Assembly (NCBI GenBank): GCA_035235625.1
Contig: CP141143.1
Location: 19,017,092-19,081,091, forward strand
Length of the DNA stretch: 64,000 nucleotides
DNA from: Saururus chinensis
Lineage: Eukaryota; Streptophyta; Magnoliopsida; Piperales; Saururaceae
Reading direction: 5' to 3'
Below the pieces are notes generated by a model. It saw nothing but the letters and a program-made list of their open reading frames with translations, searched no databases and was not told where the DNA came from. Position 1 is the first letter of the stretch. Every line of letters starts with the position of its first letter. A program made the translations under genes and the position numbers. This document shows positions 36,690 to 48,584 of this stretch, one piece after another.

Positions 36690-37139
36690 GTAACAGAGGA
36701 TCCTTATTGGGGAGATGAGGTTGAGGAAGAAGAAGACATCAATGCTAATGAGGTTTTTGGGACTACTACTGTACCATTTATGTCACAAAATGCATGGGCC
36801 CCTAAACCAACATAACTACATCACAAGGACCCATTGATAACACAAGACCTACCATCCCCCAGTAGGAGAGTCCATTGTCAAGGCCATGATAGAGAGGAAT
36901 GTGATTGCATGTGAGGGTTCTCACTCGGCCAAAGAGATGTTTGAAATGAACCAATACAAAAAAGTCATTGATCTATTGAAGACCCTTCTTGGATACAATG
37001 CCTCTCACCCAATATATTCTGATGCATTTTCTTTCTTCTTGGATCCTAGGGTTCGACAACTTTGGATGACATTAAGAGATGACTTGGAGCTAAGAGATGA
37101 GTGGTTGCGTGGCTCTTGGAATGCTCACAATGGATATTA
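36690..37139 (+). pseudogene. PIF/Harbinger ORF1 remnant, C-terminal part
   Basis: An acidic stretch EDPYWGDEVEEEEDINANEV leads, after one stop, to MIERNVIACEG and then to LGYNASHPIYSDAFSFFLDP, RVRQLWMTL, DDLELRDEWLRGSW. These are typical of the end of ORF1 (L10-interacting MYB-like) proteins of plant PIF elements. The last 84 codons remain open and end with TAG. Confidence 0.65.
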
Positions 37140-37849
37140 GTTTTATTGTACTTGTTTTTATTTTATGATGAATTTAGGGGATATTTCATTTTTATATAAT
37201 GTATGCTTTGTATTTTTGTGCGACAACTAATAGTATTATTATTTCAGTAGGTTTGATGATTGTGTGTGACTTATTTCATAAATAAGACTACTTTTGGTAA
37301 TCTTCAATTACGTTATTTGTGACATGTTTGTGATTCTCATATTTGATTATAGTAGTTACTATGTTTTGCATTATGTTGAATATATATTTTATTGTCTTGT
37401 TTGTTTGGTATTGGTAATGTTTATTATTTACTACTTTAATTTGTATAGTTAATGTTGTGTGTGCACATATTCTTATTCATATAATCGATAACATTTGAAT
37501 GAGATGAACTAGTATTTGACCCTCAAGAAAATGATGCTTTAATTTTTTATCTTCTTGAAGAAGATAAAATTCTCTCTCCATGTCCAAAGATAAATATTGT
37601 CCACATGCATAGAGACAAATGAATGAAAATTGTGAATGATATGTTAACTTGCCCTGATATAATTTTTAATGACGTGTCGTATGAACAAGAAGACATTCAT
37701 GGGGTTGTGTTCAGAAATGGAAGGTAATAGACTTAGAGAAGCAAGAGATGTTGCAGTGGAGGAGCAATTATGCTATTTTTTTGAACTCATTAGACAGAAG
37801 CAAGGGCAAGATGTAATGGACTATCATAAGTCACACTCACCATAAACAA

Positions 37850-38580
37850 TAAATAAACACTTTCATAATGTATTTAGATGCATTATACAAGTGGTTTGCA
37901 AACAAGATCAAGCCAATTATGATCCTAGACCAAACACCAACTTACATTAGGACTGAGGACAAATATTATATTTGGCTTAAAGACCACATTTGAGCTCTTG
38001 ATGGTACACATGTGATTGCTTGTGTTAGTTAGGAAGAGGAACAAGTTTCTAAGGGTAAACTAAGAAGGTTACACAAAATATATTGGTTATTTGTGATTTG
38101 AGCATATGTTTCACTTTTTTTTTGGTGGGTTGGGAGGGAATGCACACGATTCAAAGGTATTTTAATATGCCATAATTGGTAAAAAAAGAAGACTTCAAAG
38201 TACCTCCTTAAGGTAAATATTATGTGGTAGATGTAGGTTATCCGAATATGAAAGGGTTCCTAACTCCTCACAAAAAAACTAGATATCATATCGATGATGC
38301 AGACCTAGAGGAAGAAATAAGATATTCAACTTTCTACATTAATCACTGCACAATATCATGCAGAGGACATATGGAGTGTTGAAGGAGTGTTAGCTTATTT
38401 TGGAAAAAAAATTCTAGATATAGTTTTGAAAAATAATGTCAAATAGTACTAGTTTCCATTACATTATATAATTTTATTAAGGAGCAATAAGGGTTTGGTG
38501 ATGACCAAAATCTTGTAGATGCATTGTTCAAGTGGTGGTTGAATGATAACTTAGTTTTAAATGTCCAAGTGCAAGCCATT
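37850..38580 (+). pseudogene. PIF/Harbinger transposase remnant
   Basis: Pieces match the DDE domain of PIF/Harbinger transposases. ALDGTHV (first catalytic Asp, 37993-38013) follows YIRTEDKYYIWLKDH. Then come GKYYVVDVGYPNMKGFLTPH and KKTRYHID (second Asp region, about 38213-38300), and HCTISCRGHM...VEGVLAYFGKK (third region, normally RNVIERAFGVLK). Many stops and frame changes are present, so the protein is dead. The order ORF1 then transposase on the same strand fits a once-autonomous element. Confidence 0.75.
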
Positions 38581-39616
38581 GAACAACCCATAATCAGTGA
38601 TGAAATTACTTATAGGTCGTACTCATTATGATAATAATGATGCCACTAGGTGTGCACTATGCAATTCTTCCTTAACTATTTTTGGGGAACATGATACTCT
38701 TATTATTCTCATAAGTGTGTGATTTATTTTGATAGGTGATTTTATTTTGATAGGCGCATTATATTTATATATTTTGGCACGATGTTGATAGATTTTTTTA
38801 AACATAAATTTATATTAACTGAGAGATGTTAATCAATTTGATAGATATGCTATACGTATGCATTATTTGTCATGCTATATGCATTATCATGATTTTTGGG
38901 TTAAATTCACTCAGGCAAAAACAACAAATTAAGCTACAAATTTATTCTATTTTTCACAAAAAGTGGGCAAGTTCATTAATTGGAGATCATCAACATTAAC
39001 TATACTAATGACCTTTTGGCATACACCTCTCAATTCGAGATTTTATTGAAATCTCAAATTATTTTATTATTTATTATAATCCCTAAATTTTAATTTTTCG
39101 AGAAGTCAATTCTCAATAAAAGTTCAAAGCCTACATAATAATTTATAACTTATCATATGGGTGGTTCGATATGGATAAATGTTTTGCTGACAATTCTCTC
39201 TTACCAGTTTTTTCACTAGCCCATGTAGGGCTTTGAATAGACTACGAGTACTATCTCGCTATACATAGAATTAAGTGCCCTTATGTACCATGTTTGAAGC
39301 CCTTGTGGGGGAGTCCAAACTTTAAATTAGTAGGTATTGAAAAAACAACTAGCGTAAGTTAATTCTTTCGGTCCTCTATTGTTGAAATCTTGCCAAAACA
39401 AAAGGGGTGGAACGAACATCCCATGTTAATGAAAAGTGAAATTTCAACATGCAAAAGTTTATTATAGTCCCGTAGTAGTAGTAGTAAGCATTAAGCAAGC
39501 ACATCCATGCGCCAACAACTAGTGGTCGAAATAACTACGTTTACATAAAGAAGAGGAGACTTTTTCTTGATCGGCTCATTGAAGGGGCAGGAACCAATCA
39601 AGTCCGTCCTGATTGA
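38581..39616. other. Decayed transposon flank and intergenic DNA
   Basis: No ORF or RNA gene supported. The first part is probably the 3' end of the PIF/Harbinger remnant. The part next to 39616 should hold the 3' UTR of the thioredoxin gene. Confidence 0.45.
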
Positions 39617-40221
39617 TCAGGACTTGTGGAGCTTGATCTTCTTCTGGAGGTCCTCCTTCTTGGCTCCCACCAGCCTATCCACCTCCTTCCCCTTCTTTAC
39701 CAGCACAAACGTCGGCATCGCCTCCACCCCCCACTCTTGCGCCACCGCCTGTACACACCCCAAAAACAAACCAATTAAAAACAAAAATTTCCATCCTTGA
39801 GCGTTTTCTGCATCAGATAATTGGAGACGTAATTACATTTTCAGTTCAACTTACATGGAGCTCGTCGACATCGATCTTCACGAAGACCACCTCCGGGAAC
39901 TTGGCCGCCAGGTCCTTGAGGACGGGCTCCATGTACTGGCATGGCCCGCACCAGCTCGCCGAAAAGTCAATCACCATCTACCCCATTTACACCACCATCA
40001 TAACAAAGGAATGGAGTCAACACACAGCAGATTTATACATTAGAAGATCCACAAGGAAAAATAATAGGATGAAACGGACTAAAAGATCGAAATACCAGCT
40101 GGTCCGTGTTCTTGACGGTCTCCAAGTGGGACCTCCACCGATCCGTGGAGTGGAAGGAGATCACGCGCGACGGCTCCGAAGAGGAATCGGCCTGGGGGGC
40201 GGATGATAGAACGCTTCCCAT
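39617..40221 (-). CDS. Thioredoxin h-type, complete, three exons
   Basis: Cytosolic/membrane-associated disulfide reductase. Exons are 40221-40096, 39977-39855 and 39748-39617, with GT..AG introns and matching phases, giving 126 residues. Exon 1 carries an N-terminal extension [20 protein letters not shown] then [13 protein letters not shown]; Gly2 in MGS fits the N-myristoylated subgroup (TRXh2-like). Exon 2 has the active site WCGPC in [14 protein letters not shown] and KIDVDELH. Exon 3 has the cis-proline MPTF and ends [10 protein letters not shown]. An upstream in-frame GTG is not used as start because ATG at 40221 gives the expected myristoylation context. Absence of a plastid transit peptide argues against m/x/y types. 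Confidence 0.95.
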
Positions 40222-40529
40222 CACGACTAATCGGAGATCTGTATGCTCCCTCGCCGTCTCGCCTCAGTCTCTCTTAAATACGCAGCAGGCGGGGACGATC
40301 AAGAAAAGGACAAGAGCAAAAAAGAACGGAGCTAGGAGAGAACAAAGCAGGATCCGATTCCTGAGTGGGAACTCAACGGTGTTCTGACCGCGCGCGGGTC
40401 TTTTTTGTGGAAATTATGGCTGGACTCACTTATTAATATTGTGGAAATATTCCTCATCCCTTAAACAAAAGAGGACACGAGCATCCGATCCTTCCGAGTT
40501 AAAGAAGTAAGAGGTAAGAAGTAGGAGGT
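40222..40529 (-). promoter_or_regulatory. Thioredoxin h upstream region
   Basis: GC-rich sequence upstream of the thioredoxin start with a minus-strand TATTTAAGAGAG at about 40270-40281 that could serve as a TATA-like element roughly 50 bp before the ATG. No other element could be supported. Confidence 0.35.
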
Positions 40530-41470
40530 ATGGCCGGGATAAATTGGGTCGGGTTGACCTTGGCTCGCGTTGGGTTATGAATTGACCTTATTTTTAAATC
40601 AGTCAAAAATTTAAACCCTAACTTTACTTAAGTCGTGTTGGGTATGTAGATAATTTTATTTTTTTAAAAAAAAATATTTTTGTTAAACTTGTATTTTATA
40701 TCTTATCTTTGCAAAGGCCAAATACAAAAAAAATTTAAATACATTACAACATTAATTTGTAATATTTAATTCTTTGGCTGATTTGTGACTAACACATTTT
40801 TATAGTAGTCATCAACGTAAACCTTAGAGGTATAGTGTTATCTTTTTTTCATTATGAGAGAAGGATAACAAAATAGACCTTCAATTTTTGTTTCTTAAGA
40901 TCAACCCACTTGGCTTTCGATAACTCACATATAAATGCAAAACAAATTAAACATCATTTTTTTATGGCCAAAGAGGATCATGTGATTCACCACGTCTTAA
41001 TTCTAAAATTTCTATAACTGCTCCTTTATAGCTGCTCCTAGCCCTACCCTCCTCAGCAGCCAGCGACACTTATTTACAATTTTCCTCCTTCGAAAATTGT
41101 CCCTCATCGAGTTTTGTTATCTGCCTCTCTGGTTGCATGTTCCTAACTGTCTCTCTATTATGAGTGTCAAGCCTTTCACATAGAGATGAGTCTAGTGTGT
41201 AATGTGTCCTACCGAAGAAGAGAGGATCAGTAATGAAGTCATCGGTTTTTTATTATTATTTGTAGTTGAGTAAAAGTCAGGTTGGCAGGGTTGTTCGGGT
41301 AGGGTTCAACCCGACCTTAAATCCAAAACGGGTCAAGAGCCTAAACTTGCACCCTGAGCCTACTTGTAGTCAGATCAGGTTGGGTGCATGGTTAGGTGGG
41401 TCGAGTTTGGGTTAGGTAAATGGGTCGGGTTAGATTTTCCCCACCCTACAAGGACCCTTTGTCAAAGGCT
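40530..41470. repeat. GGGTCGGGTT-rich degenerate repeat region
   Basis: GGGTCGGGTTGACC at the left and a dense series at 41270-41440 (TTCGGGTAGGGTTCAACCCGACC, GGGTCGAGTTTGGGTTAGG, GGGTCGGGTTAG) flank an AT-rich centre. Such phrases are typical of non-autonomous plant hAT-like or low-complexity repeats. No clean inverted ends or target duplication were found. A 21-22-bp duplication (ATAGGTGGGGGATAGTCC) follows at about 41480-41520. Confidence 0.4.
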
Positions 41471-42263
41471 GTGGACCATGGGTGGGGGATAGTCCGACCA
41501 TAGGTGGGGGATAGTCCCTTCCAAATTTATTAGTGTAACATCTATTAGTCTTCTTTAAACATATTCATTCTTATTTTAATTACCTTTAATTTGTTTATAT
41601 AATTTTTTTACAAGTTTAATATTCTACTATATAGTATTAAAGTTCGATGAGTCATCTAAAACTTGCCTATAAGTCTATTTGAAAAAATGCTTATCACACT
41701 ATACTCTTGATGATGCCCTTTATTTTACCTTGCCTATATTTATCTTATATAGCACATCACTAGTATTACCTCCTATTTGTAAAACATAAAACATAGATAT
41801 TAAAATTATTCATATCTTAGCACTTTTTATCTGTCTATTCTAACTAAAGTTATGGATTATCAATATGCATAATTTTTTTGGTTTAGTATAATTTTTTTGT
41901 TTGGTAGAATTGTCAATATATTTGTATCACACTTCAACTGTAAATACTCTCATCTTAAACCGGTTTACATTTAATTTTATGTGTTGTTTAAACGGTTATC
42001 GTGTGGTTTAAGCCTTTTCTGATTAAATTTAGTGGTTTTTGAAAATAAATGGGGTTTTTGAACATTTTAATCAAAATCAACTCCGTATTTATAAGTTTTA
42101 AGTGAATTTGGGTCAAACTTAAATTTTTAAAATTTTCTCATTTTTTCTGAAAATTAGGGTTTGGCGGGACCTCCAATGGGCCCCACCAACAAAATTTGGG
42201 TTTTTGGTCCAAAACCTTCTAGAAATCAAAGGAAGTCATTATAAAAATTTTTAAAATTTTTCT

Positions 42264-42437
42264 TGTCCTAATTTTGGGTTAGATTGTAAAATCTTCTAAT
42301 TCTAATTAAAAATTCTTTACACATCCCAAGTTTTAGTTAGGTTTACCTATTCCTTTCCTAATTTTGGGTTAAATTATAAAATTTTCTAATTCTAGTTAAA
42401 TTTTTTTTACACATCCCAAGTTTTAGTTAGGTTTACC
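42264..42437. repeat. 90-bp tandem duplication
   Basis: The phrase CCTAATTTTGGGTTA ... ACACATCCCAAGTTTTAGTT is present twice with a 90-bp offset (ATTTTGGGTT at 42271 and 42361). The copies differ at a few positions. Noncoding; probably part of the 5' flank of the MULE remnant that follows. Confidence 0.8.
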
Positions 42438-42639
42438 AAAAGAATGGGCATAGACATTTCCAAATAGGTTAAATTGGTGTTCTAGAATGTTTGATTGAGT
42501 TTTTATGGTGTATGAGGCTTGGGATGATTTTGAGGTTCTTCAATGGGATGATTGAACATGGCATGTTATTGGCCACACAAGGTTTATACAGTCACATTTT
42601 TTCTAAAACACCACTTGTTTACCTATCATGTTACATGAA

Positions 42640-44240
42640 CATGCTACTTATAAAGTCCAATTTTACAAAAACATGACAGTAATCTTTTTATGTTATTGGG
42701 AAAACGACTTGATAACCTATCGTTTAATCTTTTTGTATGTTAAGTACATAAAATCTAGCCATGCAAGTAAAGCACTGTGTGATTTAATCGATGGGGATCC
42801 AAACGAATCCTATTGCTTACTTCTCGAATATAGAATTTAGATAGAAATGATTAATCTAAATAGTGTAGTAGTTCCAATCAGAGCACGTGATATTCTTGGA
42901 CCTATAGGGGATTCAATTTTAAAATAATATTTTGGATGTTTGGGCTGGTTGTGTGAGCTTTTAGAACAACACTGAGGCCATTGCTAATTGTAAATGCGAC
43001 TTTCTTGAAAGGAAAGTATCCCAGTCAATTATTGACAATTTCACTAGATGAGAACAATAATATATCATGTCTCGCATTTACATTGGTTGAGAATGAGTGT
43101 GAGAAAACTTAGAGTTGGTTTCTTGAATTTCTTAGAAATTATTTATTTTCTGATCTTCCATCCGAGTTGGTTAAAATCGTTTCCAATAAAATAAAAGGCT
43201 TGACAAATGCTATTAAGCAGTATTTTCCCTCTGCACACCCCATATATTACATTCGTCACATGACATCAAATATGTTGGACAGATTCAAAGACAACTACAT
43301 AAAAGAACCAACTCCATGTGGCAACTGAAACTTTTAAACAGAACATGTATGAGGACAAAATGAACATTATTAAAGAACATAACCATAAACTATTTGCTTG
43401 GCAGGACAAGATAGGTGTAGAGCATTAGGCCAATTTTGCAATTCTAGGCAAAAGATGTAGAACACTCGGCTCAAATAAGTATGAAAAGTGCTAATGCAAT
43501 GTTAAAAAAAGCAATGTCGATGCTTATTACTCGATTAATTGTACATACATAGGAGCACACAACTACAATTTTTGAGAAACATCCCAGATGGCCAAAATAT
43601 GACTAAAGATTTAAACTCATTTGCTCGTACACATCAAAAGCATAAGAGAAGAAGTAAGGCATGTGCATGTATTGCCAATATCAATGTATGAATTCCATAT
43701 TAACTCACCGTATCATAACGTAAAATGCAATTAATGTTGTGTGCATGTTCATAAGTCATCCACAATAACATGTATGCTCATGTGTTAAAATAACACAATA
43801 GTTATAAGCATATGTCATGTGTCGATTGGTCATGTTTTCGATAACACTACAATATCACTTATCATATTTTCATTAACACAATATTTATTCAATAGGATGT
43901 AGTGAATCTGGTCGAATGTAGCTACACATGCAAAAAGTTTCAGCATCTCGGGCTACTTAGTAAACATGTAATTACTTCAATGATCACAAGCACTTCTATG
44001 TGTTTGATTACTGCGAAAAATGGTACTCCATAGAAATATATAAAATGACATATCGAGAGCCATTATACCCAATGACGGATAGGCACCAGTAGGCACCAAT
44101 TAGAGCTTTTCCTACATTTAGACCATCAATCCCACTCAAGCAGAGGGAGTGTCTAAGGAAAAACCGAATAGACTCACAACCCAAGGTCAAAGCCCCACAT
44201 AAATGTAGAGCATGCAGGTAGTTGGGTCACAATTGCAACG
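42640..44240 (+). pseudogene. MuDR-type (MULE) transposase remnant with mutated catalytic aspartates
   Basis: Matches the MURA transposase of plant Mutator-like elements. In order: SKALCDLIDGDPNESYCLLL (the usual ESYxLLPAY region), RPLLIVNATFLERKYPSQLL (usually VVDGTFLKGKY), SLDENNNISCLAFTLVENEC, WFLEFLRNYL, VSNKIKGLTNAIKQYFPSAH (usually ISDRHKGL) with YIRHMTSN, and a SWIM-like finger YTCKKFQHLGLLSKH at about 43925-43970 whose second Cys is missing. The tail has PLKQRECLRKNRIDSQPKV and a CX2C...H knuckle near CRAC...LGHNCNA. In-frame stops occur. The two catalytic Asp positions (42993-42995 and 43185-43187) both read AAT, Asn. Confidence 0.83.
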
Positions 44241-47205
44241 CTATTGAAGTGCACAAGATGACCCTCCAAATGTGGTTGTTGGTTCAAGTACACGCCAAAG
44301 GATGACGAACAAAAGAGTAGGAAAACAACATTAGGATGGGGAACATTGATCAAATTTGCCTTATCCACTCGCATTCTTTATTTGAATGGAAGAAATGTCA
44401 TTCCCATAATGTTGTAGTCATATTCTTAGAAACACGTTTTTTGATGCATGTCATTTTATCATATATGATAGATATGCATATCGTGTTATCAATAACACAA
44501 CCTAACTGGTCGGGTTGTCGATAACACGATATGTTGATCAATGTATATTGTTCATATTGTCTTAAGATATATATTGTGTAATCGAAAACAGGATCAAAGG
44601 GATTACATGCTACCAATTACACGATAAAAAAATGATTTACAAAGTATATAACATAATTTTTTTGTAACTACTTGTACATTGTAAGAGAGAAATGGTGTAG
44701 AGATGCCCTCTAGAAAAAATTGCCATATTACATGCTAAAAAAATTATTAATACAAAACTGTCTAAGAAATGACAGATGATAAGTAATGTAAATGACTACA
44801 CAATACTCTAATCCATTATTTGTCTAAGCAACAAAAATATTGCATATTATGTTATATTTAACATAATTCAGAAACACGACCATCATGTGAAGTTACATAG
44901 CATGTTACTTATAACATGATAATTGTATTTTGTGTTATCGATAACACGACTAAAACATTAACTAATTCATACCTAATTTACCCTAATTTCCGTCATAGCA
45001 CTTCACCAATTTTTAATGCAGCACACCAATTTTCGACGCAACACTTCACCTTTGGCTTCCTCTCGGTAAAGATTAAGTTGTAGATCCACGAGCAGTTGAT
45101 GCCTATCTCTTGCCCTCTAAGGAACCAAACCTAAGGTGGGCACCAAACACTCCAAAAACTTAGTTACATATCTAAAAGTGACTGACAACTAACGATAAAT
45201 TTGACTGCCAAAATCAAAAGTGATTGGCTACTAATGATATTTGACTGGCAATGAGCAATTGTCTACTGGTGATTGGAGACTTCTTATATTAGGGAAATAT
45301 ACAAAGAATCACACACCATTTGTCTCCAGGAGCATGGACTCGTTAGCAACCAACAAAAATGCGACTAATAGTGGGACATTAAATAACGTTTGACTATGAC
45401 TCGTCCACCTTCTCGACAGATGAGAAGGATGGTGTCGAAGATTAATAGCAAGTTTTGTCAAATAAATTTGCCAATTCACCCCATTAATCATCCACACCAC
45501 TCTTCTCATCCACCTCAAAGGTGGATGAGTCATAATCGGGTGTTATTTCAATGTCCCAATGTTTAGAAGCATATTTTTGGTGGCTGACGAGGTTGTGCTC
45601 GTGGAGACAAATGGTGTGTGATGATTTACTTTGATTGTTCTATTTTTGAACTTTTGTTGTCTACTTTTGTGCTTTTGTACTTTATATTTTTGACATTATG
45701 TTGTCTACTTTTGTAGTTTTGTTGTTCAAACTATTTACTAATCAACTACCTTTTATGATATTTTTATTTATGAAGTATACTAGTAAAATGGTGTTCATTT
45801 GGATCTACAATTCATATTCTTATACTTCATTATACATGTCCAATTTTCTATGCATGAAAGTAATATACCTCAAAGTCAAAATGCCATGCCCATAATTTTG
45901 TAGTTGTGTTCATATAAATACATTTTTTTTATGAATGTTGTGTTATCATAGACAATAGTCTATGAATATCGTGTTATTGGTAACACGACCTAATTAAAGT
46001 GTGTGTTGTTGATAACACAATCTGTTGATCAATTACATGAACTAATTGTGAGTTCGTGTTATAAATAATATGACCTAACTAGAGTTTGTGTTATCGAAAA
46101 CACGATTAAACAGATTACGTGCCACTAATTACAAGATAAAAAAATGTGTTACAATGAATATAACAAAAAAAATTTGTTACCACTTGTACATTGTAAGAGA
46201 GAAATAGCTTAGAGATACACTGTAGAAATAATGTTTATAGTACATAATGAAAGAAAATATTAATACAAAATTGTCATATTACATCAAAAAAAATTTACAA
46301 CTCATCCTAAGGAGCATCGAACATGGTCAATTTTTCCACAAAGAATTACCATACATATCTATGGCCTGACCAATATAATGACCTCTAATTGTGTAAAATC
46401 TAGTTGAAGGACTCTTGTGGCCAGCTTCGCACCATAGTACATCAGGAAGTCCCCACAGTCTTCATTTGTCTCTTGATAGAGACTTCTTTAGAGCTTCATT
46501 AGTGACCACATGACCCCTTTGTCACACCCTTTATCCTTAGGATCTTCTCTATGGTTGTGGCAACATGGAGTCTAGCTTTGTTGACCTTGGCAAAGTGGTG
46601 ATTGTGGTCACCCATTAGTAGATTATACCACCTGAGCCTCTTCTCCTTGCATCGGGCAATAAAAAGACAAAAATGGCCAGTGACATATATCAAAATGATA
46701 GCACTCTTAGTGTTTACATTCAACCACCTCATCAAGTTGTTGATGATTTTGAGTTGCATCTCCACCTAGTCATGTTGCATCCCTACATTGTAGTACTGCT
46801 GGATGACAAATTTCCCGAGGAACCAGTTCAGATAAACTTTAGGATTCCTCATATTTCATTCATCAAGTAGCTAGCATAAGATGTCTATAACCTAATATCA
46901 ACAAAAAAATAATATTGTGTATGTGGTCATGACATATGATAAGTCGTGTAAATAAAAACACGATACTATAATCCATCATTTGTCTAAGAAAAATAAATTT
47001 TGTCTATCATGTTATCGATAACACGATTCAAAAACACGAGCATTGTGTGAATTCACATATCGTGTTATTTATAACACGATTCATAAACGCAACCGTCACA
47101 TGAATTCACATGTTGTGCTATTTAAAACACAATATGTGAACTTTTGTGTTATCGATAACATGAACAAAAATGTAAACTTATTCTTACCTCATTTGTTAAG
47201 TACTC
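43840..47205. repeat. Cluster of near-palindromic GTGTTATCGATAACAC motifs, with a partly duplicated block
   Basis: Variants of GTGTTATCGATAACACGA in both orientations recur at about 43846, 44484, 44511, 44575, 44936, 45942, 45975, 46001, 46050, 46078, 46950, 47010, 47060, 47112 and 47142. The series continues at 52305-52480 and 53260-53440. A direct duplication is also present: 44395-44760 resembles 45880-46290, and 44775-44975 resembles 46925-47200. The second copy has about 630 bp more in the middle, which holds the Ulp1-like coding piece. Confidence 0.7.
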
Positions 47206-47560
47206 CTAACAAAGTAGAGACACATAATTGGTATGCAAAAGCATCACCATAGGCCATTGCTTGTGTGGGTTGTCCATACCCTTGATTGTCTCTTGATCTT
47301 CACCACATAAGATCTCTATGTGGAACTAGTGTTGGAGGTCAAGGTAGTTCTGCGGCTCCATTGCAATCTCCTCATTTTCCTTTAGCTTCTTCTCATGCTT
47401 CTCAGCATACTCTTTGACATCTATAATGCTTTTGATACTTTGAAGTAGTTCTTCATCAACTCGATTAGGAGTATCTAATATGGTGGTCAAGCTAGAATGG
47501 GCAATTGACTACTCAGCAGCAGGGGTATGAGACTTTGTAGCAGTGTTTTAAAACCCGGCC
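46300..47560 (-). pseudogene. Ulp1-like transposon protein remnant (C-terminal part)
   Basis: Minus-strand coding pieces: RVDEELLQSIKSIIDVKEYA then EKHEKKLKENEEIAMEPQNY and GEDQETIKGMDNPHKQW (about 47560-47230), and GHFCLFIARCKEKRLRWYNL then LMGDHNHHFAKVNKARLHVA and SCGH (about 46680-46499). The second resembles the Ulp1 cysteine-protease core (HW...V...YDSL...DCG) found in Kaonashi-type MULEs, but the expected HW and Gln-X5-Asp-Cys-Gly are degraded. It lies next to a MuDR-type transposase, as in those elements. The assignment is moderate. Confidence 0.45.
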
Positions 47561-47687
47561 CGGCCATCGACCTGGGTTGGTCACCATGCCAGGTTGATTG
47601 GGTTCAACCATGGGTCAACCTGGGTTGACCTAATTTTCACATATATTAAATTAAATATAATATTAAGTACACTGTTAACACAAAAGA

Positions 47688-47740
47688 GCATTGTAACTTA
47701 GTGGGTAGAGCAGCCTGGGTTCAAATCCCGTGGGAAACAA
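47688..47740 (+). other. Truncated tRNA-like segment (A and B box)
   Basis: TTAGTGGGTAGAGCA resembles a tRNA D-arm/A box and is followed almost at once by GGGTTCAAATCCC, a near-perfect T-arm/B box. The anticodon arm is missing, so this cannot be a functional tRNA. It reads like a tRNA-derived (SINE-type) remnant. Confidence 0.55.
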
Positions 47741-47810
47741 CTTTTTACTTGTATTCTAAAGTAGATAAACATTTAAATAAGATAGAAATGGGATAGTATA
47801 CAACAAAAGT

Positions 47811-47880
47811 GTTGTAGCCGAGTGGGTAAGGCTTCATGGTGAGCTTTAACCTGGCGTGAATTCGAGTCCTGCCTACAACA
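47811..47880 (+). tRNA. tRNA-like pseudogene inside the hAT-type element
   Basis: GTTGTAG at 47811 pairs perfectly with CTACAAC at 47873-47879 as an acceptor stem. GCCGAGTGGGTAAGGC matches a D-arm/A box, and GAATTCGAGTCC approximates the B box GGTTCGANTCC. The anticodon and T stems are weak, and the unit is short (69 nt), so I regard it as a decayed tRNA or SINE head. No anticodon is assigned. Confidence 0.45.
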
Positions 47881-48584
47881 AGACATTTTTTCCATACTCA
47901 AAAGACTTAAACCGGTCCGACTGGATCAGTGGTTCGACCGGACAATTTGGTACTAACCCAGCCAGGTTAACTTAACCTGGAAAATAACATAAACCGGCCC
48001 GGTTTATCAATTGGGTCTGTTTGAATCTGGTCCGATCGGTCGGGCTGGGTTTTAAAACACTGCTTTGTAGCATTCTCCTCTTTTGGGTAAGGGACAACAT
48101 ATGTGGTAAGGGCTGGCATGTGGGTGCCGTCATTTCTCATATTAATTTAACTTAATATCCTCATCCGACATGTGTACATTTCTCACAAGTGACCGAACGT
48201 GACAACCGTTATCATTAAATATAATGGAGTTATTACACAACCATAAATACCAACTCAACACTTAAAATTTTTACACATGCCAAGGATCACCGTGTGTAGA
48301 GCCGATAGTTTACACAAAGTTTATAAATCTTAAGGCACATCATGTTGTTAAACATCAACCACATAAATAATTACACACGCTAAAATCATTCAGAAGTCCC
48401 TTCTGCTTCTACGTTTGTCCTTGCTGAAACACCTACAGGATCTAGGGGTGGGTGAGTATATTTATACTCAATAGGTTGAGTTAAAATCTAAAGTGATGCT
48501 GAGTAGCAAAACCTTCAAACACAAACCTTATACTCATTTCACAAAATCTTTTATCCATGATAAATCATCTGAAAAAATCAATTA

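Larger units (their letters stand above)
47541..48062. mobile_element. 522-bp non-autonomous hAT-type element containing tRNA-like segments
   Basis: Terminal inverted repeats share CAGTGTTTTAAAACCC and then GGCCCG or AGCCCG. Both sides are flanked by the 8-bp direct repeat CTTTGTAG (47533-47540 and 48063-48070), the target-site length of hAT elements. Subterminal parts are rich in GGGTTGACC-like phrases. There is no ORF. The interior carries two tRNA-like stretches (47688-47740 and 47811-47880). It is inserted in the Ulp1-like remnant. Confidence 0.88.

Noticed and set aside
47811-47880. A functional tRNA gene
   Set aside because: The acceptor stem is perfect but the anticodon and T stems are poor, the unit is short, and it lies within a transposon; treated as a pseudogene.
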